From NCBI GenBank assembly GCA_019633425.1, contig WSUB01000212.1, positions 1-62,381 on the forward strand: DNA of 62,381 nt, given 5' to 3'. Shown here one piece after another: positions 1 to 12,205 of the stretch. The stretch is from Tulasnella sp. 424 (Eukaryota > Basidiomycota > Agaricomycetes > Cantharellales > Tulasnellaceae). Position 1 is the stretch's first letter, and each line of letters begins with the position of its first letter. Made by a program: the position numbers and the translations under genes. The notes beneath the pieces are model-generated. The model was not told the DNA's origin, ran no database searches, and saw only the letters and a program-made list of their open reading frames with translations.

Positions 1-1079
1 GAAGCGCGCAGGGCAACTACAAACACGCTACTTAAAGCAGTAAGAGCAAACACGTACAATTAATCTACTTTACAACAGAAACCGTCCGGATTGACGACGC
101 ATTTCTCCATATCGTCATAAAGCTTCCGGACTCCAAGAATCTATGGCGAGAAATTCGGGTAGATAGGTCAGCGAGAACGACGTCCATCAACACGTTGATG
201 GCAAACTTCTCTACTAAACGTGAATCGGCAATGGATGCACCCGAAGCCTCGATGGGCAAAACCATCGACTTTGTATGTAATCCAAGGAACCGTGTTAGGC
301 TGGGAGCAATTTGGACAGTAGACAGAGATGGTTTCGTCCGAAGTTGTGTTTAGGGGATAGTCGAAGGGTTGTCTAGTGAATACAGTGAAAGTAGCGAGGC
401 GGCCTTGGGAAGGAGGGTGAGAGAGCAGACTCCAGAGTTTCGTGGTCGATTGATCCGGCTAGTTGCATCAGTGGGAAAGACCTGCCCGCGTTTAGCAATG
501 TGAGCAAGACGTGATCGCTCTGAAGGACGACAGTACTTACCCGACTCGGAGCAGACCCAGAAGTTTACGAAGACAGTCTTCGTAGTAGTTTCGTGGATTG
601 TGCATGTGCGTGTGTCATGTAGATGTGCCACACTATCACCACATCCAGCGGGGGCCCAGAACTTCATTCCCTTCGGCGCTTCACCAAGAGCCACTTCCTG
701 TCTTCCCCGCCAATCATCCGAACGGCCCATCATTCGAAACGATAACCAGCTACGCTGGAGAAAGATTGCCCGTCGCTTGTCAGGCTCCACAGGGATGTCT
801 GCTTTTCCTTTAAAGGTTCGGACGTCCTCGTAAAGACGATGGAAAGCCCCAAGTAGGACTAAGCGAGCCTTGAGATCCGACGGTGTAACCTGAGCTTCGA
901 CGCATTGATTTTTGGTCTCGAAGCGGTTAGGAACCTTGTCATCGATGCCTTGAGAGGGTACGAAGATCCTAGGGGGTGTGCTGGAATCGTTGTATCCGGG
1001 CGAGGCATGTGGACCTCCGGCCCCTGACGTTGCAGAGTTTCGATGGGTGAGCAGGGGTACGACGGGGAGGTGCTGCCAT
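1..1079 (-). pseudogene. GRDP-like pseudogene G1 (5' exons, degenerate)
   Basis: This is the decayed 5' part of a glycine-rich domain-containing-protein-like (GRDP, formerly DUF1399) gene. The ATG context at 1079-1077 matches intact paralogs G5-G8. Exon 1 runs to about 541, exon 2 covers about 480-205, and exon 3 about 155-85. The reading frame is lost soon after the start: frame MAAPPRRT ends at an early TAG, while family-like residues continue in other frames. The exon 3 donor region (paralog GTACGT) is not conserved, and bases 1-60 no longer resemble paralog intron 3. It is therefore a pseudogene, probably truncated near the window edge. The intact paralogs encode about 710-730 residues. 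Confidence 0.75.
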
Positions 1080-1837
1080 GGTTGGACTGTTGAGAGAACA
1101 ATCTGGTGAGGAAGATCGACGGTTATTATGCCTTTGAAGAAAAGAAGGGATGTTCCGAAGACACACTGCCTCGTGATTTTTTATGAAGCACCCGTCATTG
1201 ATGCTTTGTCTTCTCCTTGGACACCTCTTTGGCGTGATTCGTAGGGTTTCTGTGTACAGCAGGCTGCGATTGCGTAGTGGGTGAATAAAGCCACACCGTC
1301 GGGATTTCAACCTTGACTGCTGCCCACCCTTGAGACCGCGTTGAAGGGGCCGCAAGTTGACAACGACTCCACCATCGCTCCCCATCCCCTCCCCATCTAT
1401 CATTGCACGATATGAGCGAGTCCATACCACGACACTGCTCACCGACAAGTCACGAATCTTGTATGCAGCATCTTGGATTTAGATTTTGCCTTTGACCAGA
1501 GAGGGTCCACATAAGACGCGTCGTGGGACGACCTTCACCCCCTTCAAGCGTACATATGGTTCAACAGCTACGCGTACAGTCCTTGTTATTGCCCCCATAT
1601 GCATTGCTTGAAAGGTGCAGGTGGATTGTAGGTTGTCTTCACGGGATAAGAATATATTGAAGCTTCTTGTTGTCCGATGACGTCATGGTATGCCAAGACA
1701 GTTCCGCAGTGAAGTCAGAGCAAATGTCAACGATAACATTGCGTGTGTCGCTGGGGACCCAGGACCTGTTTACGACAGCCCGAAATGAAACTATATATAT
1801 ATATATATATACACGAGTCTAAAATTAAAAAGACAGT
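1080..1837. other. Repeated GRDP 5'-flank module, no gene
   Basis: No credible gene is visible. The stretch from about 1180 to 1560 matches the region upstream of other GRDP copies (2450-2860, 11150-11420, 19890-20160, 36760-37190), including the line around GGGATTTCAACCTTGACTGC. A TA-dinucleotide run at about 1794-1811 marks the junction with the truncated G2 copy. Small ORFs here are antisense or out-of-frame shadows. Confidence 0.6.
1794..1811. repeat. TA dinucleotide microsatellite
   Basis: An uninterrupted TA repeat sits exactly where similarity to GRDP exon 1 of fragment G2 ends. It may mark the breakpoint of the truncated copy; that link is an inference. Confidence 0.85.
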
Positions 1838-2345
1838 CTTCGTGGTAATTTTGTGGATTGAGCATGTCCGTGTGCCACACCATCACCACATCCAACGGGG
1901 GAACTTCATTCGGAGTCAACACCTTCGGCCCTTCACCAAGAGTCTCCTCCTGTCCTTCCCCGCCAATCATCCAAACGGCCCATTGCGAGAAACAAGAAAA
2001 GGCATGCTGAAGGAAGACTGCCCATTGCTCTTCAGGCTCCGCGGGGATGTACGTTTTCCCTTTAAACGTCCTGACTCCTACCGAAGACGATGGAGAGCCC
2101 CTTGCAGGGCTAGCTGAGCTTGAAGATCCGATAGCGTGATCTGAGCTTTGACGTGTTGGTTGTTGATCTTGAAGTGCTTGGGAAGCTTGTCATCGATGCC
2201 TTGAGAGGGTACGAGGATGCTAGGGGCGCGCTGGAATCGTCGTATCGGGGCAAGGCCCATCTGGACCTCCGGCCACTGGCGTTGTAGCGTAAGTAGAAGC
2301 TTCAGATAGGTGTAGTGGTGTACGAAGCGGAGATGCTGCCCTGGT
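1838..2345 (-). pseudogene. GRDP-like exon 1 fragment G2
   Basis: Only exon 1 of a GRDP-like gene remains. The sequence aligns with the start of G5-G8, including the segment that encodes IFVPSQGIDDKLP in the intact copies. The start codon is lost: the paralog GCTGCCATGG context reads GCTGCCCTGG here, so ATG has become AGG on the minus strand. The frame is also interrupted. Exons 2-12 are absent, and similarity stops beside the TA microsatellite. It is a dead fragment produced by segmental duplication. Confidence 0.75.
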
Positions 2346-4467
2346 TGAGAGGCCTGGCGGAGAAGATCGACGGTTGTAAGGCCTTTGAAGCAAAGAAGGG
2401 ATGAGGATTTTCCGAAGCCGCACTGCCCCGTGATTTCTTATGATGCCCGAAACACCCCGTCGTATGCTTTGTATTCTTCTTTGAAACCTCTTTCGTTCAT
2501 AGCCTTTCTGTGTAAGATATGCTGCGATTTTTGTAGTGGGTAAATAAAGCCGCGCCGCCGGGATTTCAACCCTGACTGCTGCCCACCCCTGGGATGGTGT
2601 TGCAGAGGCGACAACAACAACGACAACGACTCCACCGCCGTTCCCTATCCCCTCCCCTTCTATCATTGCACAATACCTGCAATTCATACCGCAACACTGC
2701 TCACCAACCCGTCAAGAAACCTGTTCGCAATATCTTGGATTCAGATTTTGGCTTCGACCTGACAGGGTCCACATCAGACGCGCCATGGTACGACCCTCGC
2801 AGTGTACGTATGATTAAATAACAACGCATACTGGCTTTCGGTCCTTGTTATTGCTCTCTTTGCGCAGGTGGATTCAAGCCTCAAAGCTGGAAGACTCACA
2901 AGAACCACAGCCTTAAGGATGAGGAGATTGCGAGCCAAGCCAGCCAGCATTGAGCAAATTGTCGCCAGAGTCGCTCATAAATGACGTGGGGAGGATCTAG
3001 TGGGACCATCACCTAAACGAGTACGGACAGACCAGCTTGTCGCCCGGAGATCGTCTCTACGTCGAACTGTCTCTAGATATACGTCTCGTAAGATAAGCCA
3101 CGCGGTCGCTTTAGCAGCCCTCCCAAAGATACGTATCTCTATACCGACGCATCTCTATACCGACGCATCTCTTTCAGACTACCTTCAGTCCCTCCTCGCC
3201 GGAGCCTGGTCACGCACGTGAACACAGAGAGACAGAGAGAGATGGAGAGGTAGGTCATTTCCACCCAATCCTCGGTATTTGTCGCTCCTTACTGCCGGAT
3301 CTGCGTGACGTTCTTCGGTTCTTGAACCTGAGAACTCTTGTTCTCGAGCTTTAAGAACTTGAAGAGGTTGAAGGCAGGATTTCAGTTTGAGAGACGGGTC
3401 TAGAGAGACTTTAGGAGTCCTAAGGTCTTTCTAAGGAGGTGGAGAAAGAAGCACTCGAGCTAACCTCTCCGCTTCAGTCAAACACTGGGTGGGGAATGTG
3501 AGCGAAAAGGGAATCAGGTCGATCAGGACTGTAGGAAACCGATTATTGTTCTGACTTAACAAATACATAACTACGCTTGAATTCGTGTCAATGTAAAGGC
3601 CTTTAAACGAACTCGGTTCACCGCGCATTTTCCCGCTGTACAATACATACATTGACCGCAGCTCTCGTTCCGACCCTAGCTAAGCTCTTATACCAAGCCC
3701 ACTCTATTTCAGCAAAGTCTTTCGATGAGTCTTCGCCAGACACTCCATCGTCTCGACGGACATTCCGATCTGTAGCATAAGCGCTGACAACCGTGAGCAC
3801 GAACCAGTGCCTAGGTCGTTCCAAGGCCTCGGCAAGCCCGGCTCTCATGTCCCTTTGGGGGCTCCCTCCTTTCCTTCCTGAAGTTATACCACATCTTCTC
3901 AAGTGACACATCACTAACGTCGGCGGTACCAGTAGAAATGTCCACCAGCGCCTTGTGGGCATCTCACTACGGTCTACAGCTAGCTACCTTTCCACGCCCC
4001 CAAAACAACACGCCTTTCACTTTTGGCCCGAATAGAATAGCTACGAAGCCCTTCAGGTACTTTTGATTATTCTATCCTATTTCTCGTCGGTGGATGCCGT
4101 TCCGATTATATCGTCTTTCTTCCCTTGTTTCCTTTTATGTGTGGATCTTACTAGCACTGGTATCCTAGTTACCATCTCCTCTCTCCTGTATTTACCTATG
4201 CGTATCACCATTTAAATCCATTGTCCTTCGCTTTCCTTTTGTTCACTGTCATGTATTTAAGTCGTACTTGTGAACATGATTCATTAGCTTTTACTCTATC
4301 CGTACTCGTACTCGAAGCCTGCTGGCCAAAGCTTACGAACCCAATCAGCTCATCACTTGCCCAGCGGAACATTCCGGCACTTTCACCTTTCGCTGCGAAG
4401 CCTACACTTGAGCGTTAGCTCATACAAACGCTCTTGCCTAGCGCTCTTCTTAGTAATAAATCCTTTG
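2346..4467. other. Intergenic: GRDP 5' module then K1 upstream region
   Basis: The part at 2450-2860 is the repeated GRDP 5'-flank module, with a short CAACGA-type tract at about 2609-2631. The part at 2880-3060 matches the area around 18420-18600. A short duplicated unit (TCTCTATACCGACGCA) lies at about 3138-3170. From 3300 to 4467 I recognise nothing; it is the likely promoter and 5' UTR region of K1. A 114-codon minus ORF at 3962-3618 has no recognisable domain and was not called. Confidence 0.5.
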
Positions 4468-7400
4468 ATGAACAAAGCCGAAAGCCACCACCCCGACCCT
4501 GCAGGTCTGCCAGGGTCCAACCCTGACGGTTCGTTTGAAAGGCTTCAAATAGGCGTCAAACTGGTACGTACCTCCTTCAGAACTTTCTCAAAGGGAGATA
4601 TCAATAACACGCCGCCACCAAAATTTTTATTGTAGAGAGATAAACTTGAGAAGCTGGCGAAATGGCGGTTCGATCATTCCTCGATCGAATTCCTAGAAGA
4701 CGCTTGTGAATTCCGCGGAGGAAGCGCGACCATCTCACGAGCCCTTTTAATACATCCCTCTGATGTTCAAGACACGATCAACTCGTCCGGTCATACCAAA
4801 GACGGTCGTCTGAACTCGGATGGTCAAACCGCCAAGTTCAATGACCCCAAGTCTCAAGGCCACGAAACCTCCGGCGGCAAATATCAACAGGGAGGAGAAA
4901 AACACGGGAAACGTGAAGAAAAGAGTGGAAATAAAAATCAGGAGCAGGAGCAAAAGCGGGAATCTGATGGTATTAATTCTCGGCAGCGGAAGGTCCGTAC
5001 CCTTCTTCGGCATCTTCAGTCCTTTGCAGCGATACTGAGAAGCCTAACACTCGTAACCTCACAGGATGTAGCAGTGAAGAAAATGAAGATATCGGGGGAT
5101 CTAGTGCGGACGTTAGGGGTAAGAACGAAGGGACGCGACCATGTGACAGGGTTGTTGAGCGCTGAATTCTTTCTGTTCAGCTGACCCTCAGAGAAGCGGA
5201 ATTTTTGGTCGAGCTTGCTCATCCAAACATCACTAAGCTCGAAGGATTCACTGAAGACCTATCCAAAGGTGTAATTTGGTTGGTCTTCCCCTGGGAGGAA
5301 AACGGGAATTTGAGGGACTTTGTTGCTTCACGCGATTGGGAAATTCCTGAGCGAATTCATCTGGTAGGATTACAACCACTTGCGCTTTAGCCGGTTCTGA
5401 GAAGTTGTACCTTAGATTTTTGATGTGGTGGTAGGCGTGGAATACCTCCATAGCCGAAATCCCCCCATATGCCACGGCGACCTCAAATCTGTAGGTTCCG
5501 ATAGCACCATGACGGTGCGCTTGGTAACCATATTATTTCTTACAGGTAAACATATTGGTAAACTACAAGTGCAGGGCGGTAATTACCGACTTTGGGTCTG
5601 CTCGTCGTCTCACAACTAAGGATTTCGACGAGCAGAGGAGGCGCGCAGAAACCAAACCTGAGGCACCACCGTCGTTTAAAGCATCCTTCTGTGCCTCCAC
5701 TAATACTATAACCCTGACGGGAGACACTTATACCCTTCGGTGGGCCGCTCCAGAGCTGTTACGTGAGAGGAATTCCAGCCTCTGGAGCGATATGTGGGCA
5801 TTGGGGTGGGTCGCTTACGAGGTAAAGCTAACGCCTGATGCTTTTTCAATCGAGGCTGAAAATTATTGCAAAATAGGTTATGACCAACTCTATTCCATTT
5901 CAAAATGTCAGGGATGTCATCGTAGTCAAGCGCGTTATTCAGGGAGACCTCCCCACCGTCGATAATGACGCCCGCATGTCGCTGATCCAGGCACTCTGTT
6001 CCGTCATCATCAAGTGCTGGAGCATTGATCCTAGTAGAAGACCGACCGCTGCGGATTGTCGGAGATTATTCTGGTGGATGGCAAGTTATTCTGTCTCTGG
6101 CCGGTTGACGGCGTTAGTGACTCCCTTTTATGACACAGCCAATGATCATTCCAAACTTGGCACAGACAAGAGATACAGTGGCTTTAAACGCTCGCTCCCC
6201 AGAACTCCTGATGCAGTTGGGACTCATGTACCGACATCAGGGTGATTATCTCAACGCGTCAAACCATTTTACTGAGGCGATGGGTACCTATACGGATACT
6301 GGAAACCGGGAAGGAAAGGCCAACGCTCTGTGGGAGCTCGCTCAGATACACCAGCTCCGAAATGAGTACAACGAGGCCGTGGCACTCTACTCCGAGGCTC
6401 TACAAATCCGCACCGATGTTGGAGACGGCCCGGGGACAGCCTACGCTCTTCAAGGTCTCGCCGAGGTCAATCGTCTTCAAAATCAATACAGCAAGGCAAT
6501 CACCTTGTTTTCAGAGGCCCTGAAGATCCAGACCAATGTTGGCAACAGCCACGGGAGAGCCGATATTATATGGAATCTCGCTGAGCTACATAGGCTGCGA
6601 GATGACTACAGCCAGGCAATCATATTCTACTCCGCAGCGCTGCAAATCCGCACCGATATTGGCGATAGAAATGGGAGAGCAAACGCTTTGCAGGGTCTCG
6701 GTCACGTGCATCGGTTTCAAGACGAATACAATCAAGCCGTTACCTCTTACTCGGAGGCCCTAGCAATCTTTACCGAAATCGGAGACAGGCATGGGAGAGC
6801 CGAAAGCATGTGGGGTCTTGCCGAGGTTTACCGGTTTCGAAACGAATACATCCAAGCCGTCGCATTCTACTCGGAGGCCTTGCAGATCCGCACCGATATT
6901 GGCGACAAGCATGGGAGAGTCTCGGCTCTGGGGGGTCTCGCTCAGGTACATCGGCGTCGAAATGAGTACAACCAGGCAGTCAGGCTCTACTCCGATGCTC
7001 TCGTACTATGTAACGAGATGGGCGACGGATCCGGGAGGGCCAACATTCTGTACGGTCTCGCTGAAGTACACCGGGCTCAAAAAGAGTACACTCAGGCCAT
7101 TACGTCCTACTCCGAGGCTCTACAAATCCGCACCCATATAGGCGACAGACAAGGGAGGGCCGATGCGCTTCAGGGTCTCGCTGTCGTGCATCAGCTTCGA
7201 AATGAGTACGGCCAGGCCGTCAAGCTCTACTCAGAGGCTCTAGCAATTTATACCGAAATTGGATACCGAACAGGGAGGGCCTGGACTCTATGGGGTCTCG
7301 CCGACGTGCATAGGCTGCAAGACGAATACAGTCAGGCCATCACGCTCTACTCCAAGGCTCTACAAATCTTCAGCGATACCGGCGACAAGCAAGGAAGAGC

Positions 7401-7719
7401 CTCTGCTCTACAGGGTCTCGCTGGGGTGCATATACGTCGGAATGAATACAGCCAGGCCATTTCTTTCTACTCGGAGGCGCTTGAGATCTATACCGATATT
7501 GGCAGCAAAGATGGGAGAGCGGACACCCTGTGGGGTCTCGCCGAGATGCATAGATTGCAAGGCCAGTACAAGGAGGCCATCGTGAATTTCTCTGAGGCTG
7601 TACAAATCCAAACCGACATCGGCAACAGCCAAGGGAGAGCTTATGCATCGCCTTCAACGCAATTACATTCGAGCCGCCATGCTCTACTCCGAGGCCTTAA
7701 AAATCTATACCGACGTTGA
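4468..7719 (+). CDS. Protein kinase-TPR fusion K1
   Basis: This encodes a predicted cytoplasmic kinase of the tyrosine-kinase-like type fused to TPR repeats, about 965 residues. Exons inferred from splice sites are 4468-4563, 4636-5118, 5181-5363, 5416-5490, 5546-5821, 5877-6080 and 6139-7719. A further 72-nt intron at 4993-5064 is possible because it has a CTAAC branch motif and acceptor, but its donor is GTCCGT. Visible kinase features are a glycine-loop-like EFRGGSATISRA, VAVKK (Lys about 180), HGDLKS (Asp about 276), DFG (about 294) and AAPE (about 347). The last intron begins with GC, not GT. Twelve 40-residue TPRs follow from about residue 474. Relative to the repeat consensus, about 23 nt are missing near 7640, so the frame shifts and ends at 7719 while TPR sequence continues in another frame. 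K1 is more diverged from K2-K5 than they are from each other. Confidence 0.8.
6081..6138 (+). other. GC-AG intron at kinase-TPR junction of K1
   Basis: The kinase frame ends in FWWM at 6080 and the TPR frame begins PMIIPN at 6139. The only join I found that keeps both frames is a 58-nt intron starting GCAAGT and ending ACACAG, in phase 0. The corresponding junction in K2-K5 has a GTGAGT donor after a Met or Ile codon, so the intron position is conserved. Confidence 0.65.
6241..7640 (+). repeat. TPR-coding tandem repeat of K1, 120-nt period
   Basis: Twelve direct repeats of exactly 120 nt start at 6241, 6361, 6481 and so on to 7561, each coding for 40 residues. The recurring core reads like EYxQAxxxYSEALQIxTDIG with a following GRAxALxGLAEVHR helix. 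The period and helix pattern match the 40-residue TPRs of LGN/Pins-like scaffold proteins, longer than the canonical 34-residue TPR. The strict period suggests ongoing homogenisation. Confidence 0.9.
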
Positions 7720-8134
7720 CAACAGAGCTGGGAGAGCCAACGTTCTGTATGGTCTCGCTGAGATGAGCCGGGCCCAAAACGAGTACAACCAAGCCATCAG
7801 GTTGTACTCCGAGGCTTTACAAATCCGCACCGATGTCGGTGACAGACAGGGGACAGCCTTCGCCCTGTTGGGCCTTGGCGTTGTACATAGTGGCCAGGAG
7901 AATGACAGTGCTGCAGTATCTTGTATTGATCAAGCTACTGAAATCCTAGAAGAAGTTGGAGGTGCTAAGGCTGCAGCCGATGCTTTGGCGCAAGTCGCTG
8001 AAGTCCGTCAATTACTCAAGCGAAGAGGTCACACAATGTTTCATAGGAGCATCCGAGATCAAACAGGGTTTTCACTTGGTGTTATACTAAAACTCGATGT
8101 AAATTTTTTTGATACCTCATGGACTTTTAGGTAG
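7643..8134 (+). pseudogene. Out-of-frame TPR tail of K1
   Basis: An open frame beginning MHRLQRNYIRAAMLYSEAL continues the TPR series with about three more repeats, the last degenerate, and ends at 8134. It is not in frame with the main K1 ORF. Between the shared GGGAGAGC and the ATGCAT of the next repeat there are 2 nt instead of the 25 in the preceding repeat, so about 23 nt were lost. No GT donor nearby would splice around it. The ancestral protein probably had about 15 TPRs; the present product likely ends at 7719. Confidence 0.7.
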
Positions 8135-8539
8135 TGAACTGGCACCCCGTATCCGTAGAATTTTCCCTCTGTTTTCATAATAATCTTCATTTGTTTGTGC
8201 TCGCCTTCCCCAAACCTTGAATCGCATGGTGACCGGAAACCCTCGGATCCAGCCGGAAAGCTCCTCGAGATCTCCGCTCCCAGCAAGAGGGTCGGAACGA
8301 ACATCAGTCAGTGATTTACAGGAGTGTGCAACTGCCGGAACCATCAGTAGGAGTTGAGGAGAGGGTGGCTAAGATCGGGGGGGGGGGGGGGAAGCGACGC
8401 CATCCCCAATGAACGTTAGCTACGTGAGCGACCTGCAGCTACATATGCATTCCCAAATCACGGGGATAGATTACATAGTTCCACGCTGTTTTCCAAGAGC
8501 ACTAGCTGCTGGGCATCACAGTTAGCCTCTAGGTGTTTT
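8135..8539. other. Intergenic between K1 and G3, with poly-G tract
   Basis: This lies between the converging 3' ends of K1 and GRDP copy G3. It holds a run of 15 G at 8377-8391. GRDP exons 11-12, present downstream of exon 10 in G5-G8, are missing here. The part at about 8520-8560 still resembles intron 10 of the intact copies, so the G3 truncation point lies inside intron 10. Confidence 0.6.
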
Positions 8540-11013
8540 TACAGACGAAACAGAGGCGAGACACTTACTGAATACCATACTGCACAGGACACAAAAAGGA
8601 AGGCGTATGGTCGACCCCCTTGTTTTGCATGATCTCCCCCCAATGATCCGCCTTCCCTTTCTCGATGCTTCCCCAGCTTTTTCGCCTTCTTCGCCGACTC
8701 CCGTCTCCTCAGCTGCGCTTGAGGCTGCATTCGGTTCGCCCGGGCTGATAATCGCTAGAGCATGAATAATCTGACGGGTAAATTTGTTCGACAGCTTCGT
8801 CCGAGGGAGAAAGTAGATCCGGTCGGGGGGTTTTCCACTGGCTTTTCTGGGAGTGAATTTGGATTTTCCCGGTTTGGAGAAGAGGGAGAACCCGAAACCG
8901 CTGGAACCACTTGAGGTATCTGGCGGTAGGCAACCGCAGACGGAGTAAAGCACGCCGAAGCGAGCCTAGCGCGATGCGGCCGGTCAGATCCCGCGAATGG
9001 AGGTAAAAGGTTTTACACACCATCCAAGCTTCTGCAGTTTTGTCGTAGGCATTGAAAAGTGCCCCTTGGCTAACCTTGTCGTCGTGATCCGGTATCTACG
9101 AGGTATAAATAGGTTCAGATACGTTTCAGGAAGGCGACACGAGGAAACACGTACAATGCCGATGACGTCTTTCAACTTGCGACGACAACGTAGCAAGAGA
9201 TTATTCAATTAGTACATCATTATAGAAATAGACGAATATGAACTCACTACGGATCACAGATCAATTGATGGATATGCCAAGCGGGATCAACATTCTAACC
9301 GACCACGTCAACGGAAGGTCAACCGTAAAATCAATCGTCGCCCCGTCTTTTCTTACGTACCAACATCGGTACAACAAATGTCCCCGGCGTAGAAGCCATA
9401 AGGTCCAAAAAGTGGTGATACCGCACAACGTAACGAGTTAAAGTATCGCGATCTTCCTCCCATCGAGCTTGTTCGGTGAATCCGAGATTTACCATCTATT
9501 CATTTGGCGGAGGAGCTAGATAAAATGCATAGATGGTATCAGGTTTTTGGTAAATCATGGAATGGGAAGTGAACGCAGGTACTCACTGCAATTGCCAGGA
9601 CGAGAGAGAATGGGCCTGGCTGACGGTTGGCTGATAAGATCACGTTCAAACTTCAAGGAAATTAACCTCCCGAATATGGACCTCCGATTACGACATAGAC
9701 TTACGGCCTCGGTGTAGTAACCCATGGCTGATTCTTCTTCCCCAACATCCCAATCCTCGTATAGTCCTCCACCGCTTTCATCGGCCACCCAATTTGTTTT
9801 CCCCCAAATTTCTGCTGGTGACGGAGCTGTCGTTTCACGCAAGCTGAGGACGGTTGCCGTGAGGATTTCAGACCATTGGGTTTCGGCTGGGACACCGGCG
9901 TGATAGTCGAGTATGGTGTTCCTGAGAACGGAAGTGAAAGTGAAGGCGGAGTGAATGGGAGGGTTTTATGTGACGGATAGTAACGTACACGAGAAAGAAA
10001 CCGTCCAGAGGGGAGATACATTTCTCCATATCTTCGTAAAACCTCCGGACTCCAGGAGTCTATGGCGGAAAATCTAGATAGGTCAGCGAAAACGAACAAC
10101 GCCCGTCAAACAAGTGTTGGCAAACCTCTCTATTAAAGTTGAATCGGCAATTGTTGCAAATGCACCCGAAGCCTCGTTGGGATTACCCATCGCCTTTGCA
10201 TGCAATACAAGGAACAGCGTTAGGCTGGGAGCAATTTGGACAGGAGACAGAGACGGTTTCGTCGGAGGTTGTGTTTAGGGTACAGTCGAATGGTTGGCCA
10301 ATAAATGCAGTCAAAGCGGCTACGCGGTCTCCAGAACGAGGGTGAGGGAGCAGGGTTTCGTGGTCGATTGATCCGGCTAGTTGCATCAGCGGGAAAGACC
10401 TGGGCATGTTTAACAATGTGAGCAAGATGTGACTTGGTCCGTAGGACAACGGGACTTACCCGACTCGGAGTAGACCCGAGAGCTTACGAAGACGGTCTTC
10501 GTAGTAGTTTCGTGGATTGAGCATGCAAGTGTGCCATGTAGATGCGCCACACCATCACCACATCCAACGTTGGAACTTCATTCAAAGTCAACACCTTTGG
10601 CCCTTCACATTTAGAGCCTCTTCTTGCCCTTTCCCACTAATCATCCGAGCGGCTCATTCTCCAAGACGATAGACAGCACGCTGAAGGAAGACTACTCATC
10701 GCTGGTCAGGCTCCATGGGGATGTCCGCTTTCCCTTTAAACGTCCGGACTTCCTCGCGGGGACGATGGAAAAGCCCCAGTGGGACTAGGCGAGCTTGGAG
10801 ATCCAACGGTGTGATGCGAGCTTGGTGTATTGATTGTTGAACTTGAAGTGATTTGGAAGCTCGTCATCGATGCCTTGAGAGGGTACGAAGATGTAGGGAG
10901 CGCGCTGGAATCGTCATGTCCGGGCAAGGCATCTGGATCTCCGGCCACTGGTGTGGCAGCGTAAGCTGAAGCTTCGATAGGTGCACTAAAGTACGAAGGG
11001 GAGGTGCTATCAT
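8540..11013 (-). pseudogene. GRDP-like pseudogene G3 (exons 1-10, frameshifted)
   Basis: The exon order of the intact paralogs is recognisable: exon 1 from 11013, exon 2 near 10398-10130, exons 3-4 at about 10070-9720, exon 6 around 9490, exon 9 at about 9090-9018 and exon 10 at about 8966-8570. The start context has ATG at 11013, but one C is missing from the poly-C stretch just after it, which shifts the frame within about ten codons. A further deletion shifts it again before the FVPSQGIDD segment. Exon 10 also changes frame twice. The gene stops in intron 10, so the Cys/Gly-rich C terminus is absent. It cannot encode a normal GRDP. Confidence 0.8.
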
Positions 11014-12205
11014 GGTTCCCTTGTTGAGAGGCCGATCACTGCAGGTTGGGGAGATCGACGCGGATGAGGTGTTTGCCCAAAATAAGGGACGAGGATTTCC
11101 GAAGACGCACTTCTTCGTGATTTCTTATGACGACCGAAGCACCCTGTCGTTGATGCTCTTTGTCTTCTACTTTGACACCTATTTGGCGTGATTCGTAGGG
11201 TTTCTGTGTAAAAACAGGCTGCGATTTTCGTGGTGGGTGAATAAAGCCCGCGCCGTCGGGATTTCAACCTTGACTACTGCCCACCCTTGACCTAGCGTTG
11301 CAGAGGCCGCAAGTCGACAACGACAACGACAACGACTCCACCACCGTTCTCCATCCTCTCCTCGTCTATCATTGCACGATACAAATTTCTAACTAGTTGT
11401 CGCGATGCGGACGCCCTGGGCTCCTCGTCCTTCGCCCCTTCCAGCGCATGCGATGGCCGTCCCCCGTTTGTTTTTCGAGCTCGCAGTATGTCACATGACG
11501 CATGGTGAGTCTTATCGTTCAAAAAGTGTAGCGGCTGGAGCTCAGCGAGTCAGGTTCAAGAACCGATCTGGGGGCCATATTGGGTTCAGCGCCGCCACCT
11601 GAGTCGAGCAGTTACTAACATGGAACCGGTAGGACTGTACCAAGTAATAAGTAGTAGAGCATATTTTAAATTACACTTGGACACCTAGGCCCAAAATTAA
11701 ATGCAAAGAGCTGGAGGGGATGTCGTCATGATGACGTAGTGATCAGTTCCCCGGAAGGTTCTCCGGACCTTGGTTCATGAGCGTTTGTCCATCAAGTTAG
11801 GGGCTACATTCGAAACAATCGTCGCTGGTAGCTCGCACACCTGTTGAGAGTGGACGTCACCCGGCTACTATAGGACCATAATTGGACGAAGGTCGAGGGG
11901 GAAGAAGTTTCATTTTACGAAGGAGGGAAATGGGACAAGTACTAGCTATAGTGCATGCAACAAGGGTGATCTCCAGAACATAAGCCACAACATAGAACAT
12001 ACGAGCAGAGGTACTTGGAATACAGTGAGTAAGGTCGGACATCATCGAAGGGGACATTCACGGGAAGAAGCCCGCGGACATACTGTATGTCTCTAGAACG
12101 CACGAAACGTATGAGGAGTAGCTTCGTAAAACGAGAGTCATTAGCCATTTGGAGAATTCGGCGTACGAACCAATGAATACCTACCTCATCACAATACGTG
12201 GGCAG
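11014..12205. other. Intergenic: GRDP 5' module and K2 3' flank
   Basis: The part at 11150-11420 is the GRDP 5'-flank module, with a CAACGA-type repeat at about 11314-11336. From about 11480 to 12205 the sequence is the conserved 3' flank of the kinase-TPR genes and matches 20220-20947, 27900-28504 and 37590-38013. This includes a line with GAATACCTACCTCATCAC just downstream of each stop. No ORF here looks real. Confidence 0.6.

Noticed and set aside
3618..3962. 114-codon minus ORF upstream of K1
   Set aside because: No recognisable motif, no paralog in the window and no splice context. It may be chance.
4468..8134. NLR-type receptor with a NACHT or NB-ARC domain
   Set aside because: No Walker A or B motif occurs between kinase and TPR regions in any copy; the two domains are joined directly.
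11292..11522. Minus ORFs with runs of Val or Ser-Leu near the CAACGA tracts
   Set aside because: They are translations of the simple repeat in the GRDP upstream module and differ in length between copies without conserved start or stop.
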